Shown here: positions 1 to 4,754 of the stretch, piece after piece
How positions within the stretch are numbered: the first letter of the stretch is position 1
Layout of the letters: the number at the start of each line of letters is the position of its first letter
DNA from: Clostridiales bacterium UBA1381
GTDB lineage: Bacteria > Bacillota > Clostridia > UBA1381
Reading direction: 5' to 3'
Assembly (NCBI GenBank): GCA_002305435.1
Contig: DBQZ01000067.1
Coordinates: 15,657 to 20,820 of the forward strand
DNA: 5,164 bases
Made by a program: the position numbers and the translations under genes
The notes under the pieces: model-generated
Told to the model about the DNA's origin: nothing
The model's database searches: none
Seen by the model: only the letters and a program-made list of their open reading frames with translations

Positions 1-21
1 AAAATGTGGGTTAAAAAGTAG
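1..21 (+). other. Possible last codons of an upstream gene (unidentified)
   Basis: One frame reads K-M-W-V-K-K and stops at TAG 19-21; another stops at TAA 12-14; the third stays open to TAG 44-46, inside cmk. Any of these could be the end of an upstream gene of the same operon, but there is too little sequence to choose or to name a product. No promoter is visible before cmk, so cmk is probably read from a promoter outside the window. Confidence 0.2.
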
Positions 22-23
22 GC

Positions 24-30
24 AAAGGAG
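24..30 (+). promoter_or_regulatory. Ribosome binding site of cmk
   Basis: AAAGGAG lies 8 nt before ATG 39, a normal spacing. It lies only 2 nt before the alternative in-frame TTG at 33. It therefore decides the start in favour of ATG 39. Confidence 0.75.
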
Positions 31-38
31 ATTTGCAA

Positions 39-707
39 ATGCTTAGAGTGGCTGTTGACGGACCGGCAGGAGCCGGAAAGAGCACGATATCCAAAAGCGT
101 TGCCCAAAAGCAGGGGCTTATATATATTGATACCGGGGCTATGTACCGTGCGGTCGCACTTTATATGATAAGAAACGGCTTTCGTTCAGTGGAAGCGATA
201 GAAGCAGCGCTTTGTGATATTTCGATAGAGATAAAACATTCAAGCGATGCTCAGCTGATATTTTTAAACGGCGAGGACGTTACGGGACTGATACGAACCG
301 AGGAGGTATCCAAAGGGGCGTCGGCCGTGGCGGTGATACCGGCGGTGCGGCTGAAATTGGTGGAACTTCAGCAGAGGATTGCAGCCGGAGCGAATGTGAT
401 AATGGATGGACGGGATATAGGCACGTATGTTCTGCCGGATGCGGAGCTTAAGATATATCTTACGGCTTCTGCAAAGGCGAGAGCTAAGCGCAGATATGAT
501 GAGCTTTTGGAAAAAGGCGTCGACTGTTCATTTGACGATATATACCGAGATATAGTTGCACGTGATGAAAACGACATGAACCGTGATTTTGCCCCGCTGA
601 GGCAGGCGGAGGATGCGGTTTTGGTGGACACTACAGATGATACTCTCGAGGAGGCTATCGAGAAGATAATGACGCTTGTTGAAGCTAAAAAAGCGGAGGT
701 GTCCTAA
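39..707 (+). CDS. cmk: Cytidylate kinase (CMP/dCMP kinase)
   Basis: Cytosolic kinase that transfers phosphate from ATP to CMP or dCMP, giving CDP/dCDP for RNA, DNA and CDP-diacylglycerol synthesis. The 222-aa product has the usual length of bacterial Cmk. Visible motifs: P-loop GPAGAGKST (residues 8-16), the DTGAMYRA motif (31-38) typical of Cmk, IRTEEVS (85-91) where many homologues have IRTPEVS, MDGRDIGTYVLPDAE (122-136), and the lid/substrate region RDENDMNRDFAPL (175-187) with the conserved R-D, D179, R182 and P-L. The ATG at 39 is chosen over TTG 33 because the ribosome binding site fits only the ATG, and the protein then begins MLRVAVDGPAG as the family does. The stop codon directly abuts the plsC start, so the two are very likely cotranscribed. 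cmk beside plsC, ispH and rpsA is a familiar Firmicute order. No defect is seen. Confidence 0.96.
   Translation: MLRVAVDGPAGAGKSTISKSVAQKQGLIYIDTGAMYRAVALYMIRNGFRSVEAIEAALCDISIEIKHSSDAQLIFLNGEDVTGLIRTEEVSKGASAVAVIPAVRLKLVELQQRIAAGANVIMDGRDIGTYVLPDAELKIYLTASAKARAKRRYDELLEKGVDCSFDDIYRDIVARDENDMNRDFAPLRQAEDAVLVDTTDDTLEEAIEKIMTLVEAKKAEVS
695..700 (+). promoter_or_regulatory. Ribosome binding site of plsC (inside the end of cmk)
   Basis: GGAGGT sits 7 nt before ATG 708 and is embedded in the last cmk codons. Because the cmk stop TAA (705-707) touches the plsC ATG, reinitiation or translational coupling is likely. Confidence 0.8.
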
Positions 708-1292
708 ATGTTTTACAGCGCTGCAAAGGCGATAGTATGGGTTTTTCTGCATCTTGTTTTTCGCATAAAGGCGGTTGGAAAGGAAAACATCCCTTCTGAG
801 GGAGGGATGATACTTGCGGTCAACCACAGGAGCAACTGGGATGTGGTGATGGCAGGGCTTACCTGCCCGAGACAGCTGACGTTTATGGCGAAGATAGAGC
901 TTTTTAAAAACAAGCTGTTCGCAGCGCTTATAACGGCGCTGGGGGCGTTCCCCATAAAGCGCGGTGCAGGCGATGTGGGGGCATATAAGGCGGCTATGAG
1001 CATTTTGCGGGGCGGCAGGGTGATGCTGATGTTCCCTGAGGGACACAGAGCAAAGAAAAACGCCCCTCCGGCAAAAGCAAAGACCGGTGTGGCGCTGTTT
1101 GCGATAAAGGCGGAGGTTCCGGTTGTGCCGGTATACATCTCCGGCGAATACAGCTGGATGAGCAAAATCACCGTTACATACGGCAAGCCCATAACACTCA
1201 GCCAGTATTATGGGAAAAAGCAGTCGAATGAGGAGCTGCAGGCCATAGCCGATTCTATCTTAAATACAGTAAGAGGACTAAAAGTACAATGA
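708..1292 (+). CDS. plsC: 1-acyl-sn-glycerol-3-phosphate acyltransferase (PlsC family)
   Basis: Membrane-associated acyltransferase that acylates lysophosphatidic acid to phosphatidic acid, the precursor of all glycerophospholipids. The product is 194 aa, at the short end of the family. The conserved blocks are in order: the catalytic H-X4-D as NHRSNWD (His40, Asp45); MAKIELF (60-66); GAFPIKRG (79-86) with the glycerophosphate-binding Arg85; FPEGHR (109-114), where most members have FPEGTR; KTG (125-127); and VPVVPVYI (from 137). The N-terminal stretch 8-18 (AIVWVFLHLVF) is hydrophobic and probably the membrane contact; there is no cleavable signal peptide. Start ATG 708 has a good ribosome binding site. 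The gene overlaps the ispH-rpsA start by 4 bp (ATGA). The exact acyl acceptor cannot be read from sequence; the family assignment is firm and the lysophosphatidate role is inferred from family and from this conserved position. Confidence 0.92.
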   Translation: MFYSAAKAIVWVFLHLVFRIKAVGKENIPSEGGMILAVNHRSNWDVVMAGLTCPRQLTFMAKIELFKNKLFAALITALGAFPIKRGAGDVGAYKAAMSILRGGRVMLMFPEGHRAKKNAPPAKAKTGVALFAIKAEVPVVPVYISGEYSWMSKITVTYGKPITLSQYYGKKQSNEELQAIADSILNTVRGLKVQ

Positions 1293-3316
1293 TAAAAGTA
1301 GCAAAAACAGCAGGCTTTTGTTACGGCGTAAAGCGTGCGGTAGACGAGGTCTACAAAAGAGTCGAAGCCGGGGAAAAGCTGGCTACGCTCGGACCTATAA
1401 TCCATAACCCGCAGGTCGTTGGGGATTTGGAGAGCAAGGGTGTTTACGCCTACGGCTCGCCTGAGGAAATACCGCCTGAGATCACAGCGGTTATAAGGAC
1501 GCACGGAGTGGGGCGGAGTATTACCGACAAGCTCAAGGAGCATCCGGGCGGATATATAGATCTTACCTGCCCGTTTGTTGAAAAGATTCACAAAATAGTT
1601 GATGAGTATTACCATAAAGGGTATTCGATCGTTATTGTGGGTGATGAAAACCATCCCGAGGTGAAGGGTATAAACGGCTGGTGCGGGGATTCGGCGTTCA
1701 TTATATATGAGGCTGATGAGGAAAAACTCCGCAGTTTGGCAGGAAAAGAGGTATGTATTGTAGCACAAACCACAATAAAAAAAGAAATTTTTGTGCAAAT
1801 CGTAAAAATTATAAAAAAAACTTGCAAAAACACTATAGTTTTTGATACAATATGTAGTGCAACGAGAAATCGCCAGACAGAAGCTGATAAGCTGGCGAAG
1901 GAATCGGATATGATGATCGTTATCGGCGGGCGTGAAAGTTCCAATACGGCAAAGCTGTATGAAATATCAAAAAACAGCTGCCCGGATACGATCCATATTG
2001 AAACTTTTGAGGATATTCCTCAAAGAATATATAAAAATAATAAAAAGATAGGTATTACGGCAGGTGCATCCACGCCAAGTCGTATTATCGAGGAGGTAAT
2101 TGAAGCTATGGATGAAAATTTGAAAAACGGAGAGAGCTTTGCGGAGTTGCTGGCTCAATACGAAGAAGGGAAGCCTTTAACTTTAAATAATGGAGATATC
2201 GTGGATGGCACTGTAGTAGACGTTCGCAACAACGAAGTTATCGTTGATTTGGGCGGATATAAGTATAACGGCCAGCTTTCTGCCGATCAGCTGACAGACG
2301 ACCCGACCGTAAGACCCCAGGATGTTGTAAAACCGGGCGATCCGATCCGTGTTTACGTTGTAGGCGTAAATGACGGCGAGGGCAAGGTTGTGCTTTCCAG
2401 AAAGAAGCTTGTTGCTATGGAAAGCTGGAATAAGATAAAGGCTGCATATGAAAACGGCGAGACAATGACCGGTAAGGTTATAAAGGCTGTTAAGGGCGGC
2501 GTTATCGTGCTGACAGAGGGTTCGCAGGTGTTCATCCCCGCAAGACAGGCTTCTGAGAGATTCATCCAGGATCTGTCAACTCTTGTAGGTCAGGAAGTTG
2601 CTTACAAGATAATTGAAATAGATGAAAGACGCAAAAGAGTTGTTGGCTCTGTAAGAGTTATTCTTGAGGCACAGAGAAAGGAAAGAGAAGAGAAGTTCTG
2701 GGCAGAGGCTGAAATCGGCAAGCATTATCAGGGCGTTGTAAAATCCCTTACATCTTTCGGTGCGTTCGTTGATATAGGCGGCGTAGACGGACTTGTTCAC
2801 ATCAGCGAGTTGAGCTGGAACAAGATAAAGCATCCGTCGGAAGTCGTTAAGGAAGGCGACCTGCTCGATGTATACATCAAGGATATGAACAGGGAAGCAA
2901 ACAAGATTTCCCTCGGCTTCAAGAAGGCAGAGGATAATCCTTGGGTGATTGCCCAGAAGAAGTACAATATCGGCGATGTTGTAAAGGTTAAGATAGTAAG
3001 AATGCTGCCGTTCGGCGCATTTGCAGAGATAATGCCGAGCGTTGACGGTCTTATCCATATTTCCCAGATAGCTGACAGAAGAATCGGCAAGCCCGAGGAT
3101 GTTTTGGAGATAGGCCAGGAGGTTGACGCTAAGATAACCGATGTAAATTGGGACGAAAAGAAGATCAGCCTGAGCATCCGTGCACTGCTTGAACCGAAGC
3201 AGGAGGAAAAGCCGGTTGAAAAGGAAGCTGCTCCTGAAGATACCGCTGAAGAGGTTCTTGTTTATTCGACAGACCCCGATGTGGAAGTTGAAGCTCCTAT
3301 AGACGTAGAAGAATGA
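1289..3316 (+). CDS. ispH-rpsA: IspH-S1 fusion: HMBPP reductase joined to ribosomal protein S1
   Basis: A 675-aa bifunctional protein. Residues 1 to about 275 are IspH (LytB), the last enzyme of the MEP pathway, which reduces HMBPP to IPP and DMAPP with a [4Fe-4S] cluster. All cluster cysteines are present: C11 (GFCYGVKRAV), C94 (LTCPFV) and C189 (TICSATRNRQ). So are the substrate-pocket residues H39 (IIHNP), H72 (RTHGV), H122/E124 (HPEV), the TT pair 161-162, SSN (217-219) and S261 (TAGASTP). Residues about 300-632 are four S1 (OB-fold) domains, roughly 300-373, 389-456, 475-545 and 560-632; the third and fourth have the strongest signatures (SFGAFVDIGGVDGLVHISELS; PFGAFAEI...DGLIHISQIA). 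The tail 635-675 is acidic (16 Asp/Glu, 3 Lys). The start ATG 1289 overlaps the plsC stop; the Shine-Dalgarno is weak and distant (AAGAGGA, 1271-1277, 11 nt), so coupling to plsC translation is likely. The fusion is known from clostridia. Lysine codon use changes at the junction, and an internal start is possible at Met274. Two stops follow in tandem (TGA TAA). Confidence 0.96.
   Translation: MIKVAKTAGFCYGVKRAVDEVYKRVEAGEKLATLGPIIHNPQVVGDLESKGVYAYGSPEEIPPEITAVIRTHGVGRSITDKLKEHPGGYIDLTCPFVEKIHKIVDEYYHKGYSIVIVGDENHPEVKGINGWCGDSAFIIYEADEEKLRSLAGKEVCIVAQTTIKKEIFVQIVKIIKKTCKNTIVFDTICSATRNRQTEADKLAKESDMMIVIGGRESSNTAKLYEISKNSCPDTIHIETFEDIPQRIYKNNKKIGITAGASTPSRIIEEVIEAMDENLKNGESFAELLAQYEEGKPLTLNNGDIVDGTVVDVRNNEVIVDLGGYKYNGQLSADQLTDDPTVRPQDVVKPGDPIRVYVVGVNDGEGKVVLSRKKLVAMESWNKIKAAYENGETMTGKVIKAVKGGVIVLTEGSQVFIPARQASERFIQDLSTLVGQEVAYKIIEIDERRKRVVGSVRVILEAQRKEREEKFWAEAEIGKHYQGVVKSLTSFGAFVDIGGVDGLVHISELSWNKIKHPSEVVKEGDLLDVYIKDMNREANKISLGFKKAEDNPWVIAQKKYNIGDVVKVKIVRMLPFGAFAEIMPSVDGLIHISQIADRRIGKPEDVLEIGQEVDAKITDVNWDEKKISLSIRALLEPKQEEKPVEKEAAPEDTAEEVLVYSTDPDVEVEAPIDVEE
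1822..1851 (+). promoter_or_regulatory. Candidate internal promoter P1 within the ispH half
   Basis: TTGCAA (1822-1827), an 18-nt spacer and TACAAT (1846-1851) preceded by TG at 1843-1844, an extended -10. Each hexamer differs from the sigma-A consensus at two or fewer positions. It lies in the most AT-rich part of the window (24% GC over 1761-1860, counted by hand). A transcript would start near 1858 and carry the end of the IspH coding region plus all of S1, and possibly murD. AT-rich coding DNA yields such matches by chance, so this is only a candidate. Confidence 0.35.
2006..2024 (+). repeat. Perfect 8-bp inverted repeat, possible operator or hairpin
   Basis: TTTGAGGA (2006-2013), loop TAT, TCCTCAAA (2017-2024). 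It has no T run after it, so it is not a terminator. It overlaps the -35 region of candidate promoter P2, so a repressor site is conceivable; no known regulator is recognised from it. Confidence 0.25.
2007..2035 (+). promoter_or_regulatory. Candidate internal promoter P2 within the ispH half
   Basis: TTGAGG (2007-2012), a 17-nt spacer and TATAAA (2030-2035). Transcription would start near 2042, giving a leader of about 66 nt before the internal ATG at 2108. The -35-like box overlaps a perfect dyad (2006-2024). The sequence also encodes conserved-looking IspH residues, so chance is a real alternative. Confidence 0.25.
2091..2097 (+). promoter_or_regulatory. Internal Shine-Dalgarno before in-frame Met274
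   Basis: AGGAGGT, fully complementary to the 16S anti-Shine-Dalgarno core, lies 10 nt before ATG 2108-2110, which is in frame with the fusion and falls at the IspH/S1 boundary. It is a better site than the one before the annotated start at 1289. It encodes the E-E-V of an IspH C-terminal helix (IIEEVI), so the match could be a by-product of protein conservation. Confidence 0.45.
2108..3316 (+). other. Possible internally started free S1 protein (402 aa)
   Basis: If translation starts at ATG 2108 (Met274 of the fusion), the product is MDENLKNGESFAELLAQYEE followed by the four S1 domains and acidic tail, essentially a complete stand-alone Firmicute S1 protein of 402 aa. Support comes from the preceding AGGAGGT, two promoter-like elements upstream, and a shift to strongly AAG-biased lysine codons from this point (32 of 36, against 11 of 27 before it). 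Family knowledge says cells need far more S1 than IspH, which would favour separate expression. It is listed as a hypothesis, not as a second gene. Confidence 0.35.
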
Positions 3317-3323
3317 TAACAGG

Positions 3324-3357
3324 AAAGAGGCCGTTGCAGGTTGCAATGGCCTCTTTT
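3324..3357 (+). terminator. Hairpin after ispH-rpsA, probable intrinsic terminator or attenuator
   Basis: Left arm 3324-3338 (AAAGAGGCCGTTGCA) pairs with right arm 3342-3356 (TGCAATGGCCTCTTT) over 15 positions with a single G-T wobble (3333/3347) and a GGT loop. It lies 8 nt after the fusion stop. The T run is short (TTTT, 3354-3357, then GGA) and partly inside the stem, so termination may be incomplete. No promoter is evident between it and murD, which suggests read-through into murD. Confidence 0.65.
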
Positions 3358-3372
3358 GGAATGTAAGGGAAT

Positions 3373-3378
3373 AGGAGG
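3373..3378 (+). promoter_or_regulatory. Ribosome binding site of murD
   Basis: AGGAGG lies 5 nt before ATG 3384 and runs into a further GAG, so the effective spacing is slightly short but strong. It fixes the murD start. Confidence 0.8.
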
Positions 3379-3383
3379 AGAAT

Positions 3384-4742
3384 ATGACAAAATTTGAGGA
3401 ATGGAAGAATTCTCTTGACGGAAGCAGGATAACGGTTATTGGAATAGGTGTCAGCAACCGTCCGCTTATAAGATTTTTGTGCGAAAACGGAGCAAAGGTT
3501 CAGGCCTGCGACAAGAGGACGAAAGAGCAGCTGGGGGAGGTATATGAAGAATTTGCCGGGCTTGGCGTGGAATTTTCCCTCGGAGACGGGTATCTTGACG
3601 CTATAAGCGGAGATATTATATATAAAACGCCGGGTTTAAGATACGATGTACCCCAGCTTTGCGAGGCTCGCAAAAGAGGGGCTGTGGTAACGTCGGAAAT
3701 GGAGGTATTCTTCGACGTGTGTCCGTCAACCATAATAGCCGTTACCGGCAGTGACGGAAAGACCACAACTACGACGCTTATCCACAAAATGCTTACCGAT
3801 GCAGGCTATCGCACGTGGCTTGGCGGTAATATCGGCAATCCGCTTCTGACCGATGCGGGCAGTATGGCGGCTGAGGATTACGTTGTACTGGAGCTGTCCA
3901 GCTTCCAGCTGCATACGATGAGAAAATCCCCGCATATAGCTGTTATCACGAATATAAGCCCCAACCATCTCGATATGCACAAGGATTACGAGGAATATAT
4001 TGACGCAAAAGTAAACATCATGCGCTACCAAAAGCCGGGAGACAGGTTAATTACAAACCTTGACAACGAGGTTACACAAAAGCTCGGCAAAAAGGCCTGC
4101 GGCGATGTGGTGTATTTTTCACGGCGTGAAAAAGCCGATATATGGCTTGACGGCGACTGGATAACGAGAAATGGCGAACGTGTGCTGAACATTTGCGATA
4201 TAAAGATACCGGGGATGCACAACGTGGAAAATTACATGGCCGCTATAGGCGCAGTTGAGGGACTTGTGCCGGATGAGGTCATAGTCGATACAGCGAAAAA
4301 TTTCGGCGGTGTTGAGCATCGGATAGAGCTGGTGCGTGAGGTCGGCGGCGTGAAGTATTACAATAGTTCGATAGATTCAAGCCCCAACAGGACGATAAAT
4401 ACTTTAGCAGTATTCAAGCAAAAGGTAATAATGATAGCCGGCGGAAAGGATAAGGGTATACCGTATGACGAGGTAGGCCCTGCGATTGCAGACCATGTAA
4501 AGACGCTTATTTTGATAGGGGCAACAGCGGGGAAAATAGAAGAAGCGGTAAAAAAGACGAACCGGGCTGATGATGTTGAGATAATACACTGCAGTACGTA
4601 TGAGGAAGTCGTACAAACTGCGGCTAAAAAGGCAAAGCCGGGAGATATTGTCGTGCTTTCCCCTGCCAGCACGAGTTTTGATATGTTTGCTAATTTTATG
4701 GAACGCGGGAACCTGTTTAAAGAGCTGGTAAACCGCCTTTAA
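3384..4742 (+). CDS. murD: UDP-N-acetylmuramoyl-L-alanine--glutamate ligase (MurD)
   Basis: Cytosolic Mur ligase that adds glutamate to UDP-MurNAc-L-Ala using ATP, the second amino acid of the peptidoglycan stem. The product is 452 aa, the usual length. Domain 1 (about 1-110) has the UDP-binding GIGVSN (20-25) and KTPGL (81-85). Domain 2 has the ATP loop GSDGKTTTT (122-130, Lys126), GGNIGNP (147-153), ELSSFQL (170-176), NISPNHLDMH (190-199) and Lys209, which aligns with the carbamylated lysine of MurD. GMHNVEN (277-283) leads into domain 3 with EHRIE (311-315), GGKDKG (353-358) and LSPASTSFDMFANFMERG (425-442). The oddity is NSSIDSSPNRT (327-337), which replaces the classical NDSKATNP-type motif near the amino-acid substrate; D-Glu is the expected substrate, but the motif leaves the stereochemistry open. 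The gene is separated from the fusion by a hairpin and lies outside any visible dcw cluster. Confidence 0.93.
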   Translation: MTKFEEWKNSLDGSRITVIGIGVSNRPLIRFLCENGAKVQACDKRTKEQLGEVYEEFAGLGVEFSLGDGYLDAISGDIIYKTPGLRYDVPQLCEARKRGAVVTSEMEVFFDVCPSTIIAVTGSDGKTTTTTLIHKMLTDAGYRTWLGGNIGNPLLTDAGSMAAEDYVVLELSSFQLHTMRKSPHIAVITNISPNHLDMHKDYEEYIDAKVNIMRYQKPGDRLITNLDNEVTQKLGKKACGDVVYFSRREKADIWLDGDWITRNGERVLNICDIKIPGMHNVENYMAAIGAVEGLVPDEVIVDTAKNFGGVEHRIELVREVGGVKYYNSSIDSSPNRTINTLAVFKQKVIMIAGGKDKGIPYDEVGPAIADHVKTLILIGATAGKIEEAVKKTNRADDVEIIHCSTYEEVVQTAAKKAKPGDIVVLSPASTSFDMFANFMERGNLFKELVNRL

Positions 4743-4747
4743 GGAAG
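4742..4747 (+). promoter_or_regulatory. Ribosome binding site of the M42 peptidase gene
   Basis: AGGAAG overlaps the last base of the murD stop codon and lies 7 nt before ATG 4755. With only 12 bp between the genes, cotranscription and possibly coupled translation with murD are likely. Confidence 0.65.
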
Positions 4748-4754
4748 AGCGAAA

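Noticed and set aside
33..38. TTG at 33 as the cmk start, giving two extra residues
   Set aside because: It would leave only 2 nt between the AAAGGAG site and the start; ATG 39 has proper spacing and gives the standard Cmk N-terminus.
528..1046. Minus-strand open frame of 172 codons opposite cmk and plsC
   Set aside because: It crosses two well-supported genes and has no recognisable motif or ribosome binding site that I can see; it is a shadow frame.
2100..2200. The ispH-rpsA joint as an assembly or frameshift artefact
   Set aside because: The frame is continuous, both halves are complete with sensible linkers, and the same fusion is known from clostridia.
3358..3383. A promoter between the hairpin and murD
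   Set aside because: No acceptable -10 and -35 pair is present in this short gap; the TTGCAA at 3341-3346 is part of the hairpin and lacks a -10 at the right distance.
2576..3457. Long open frame of 293 codons on the minus strand opposite the S1 half
   Set aside because: It runs antisense across S1, the hairpin and the murD start, its translation resembles no family I recognise, and strong codon bias on the + strand explains the lack of stops.
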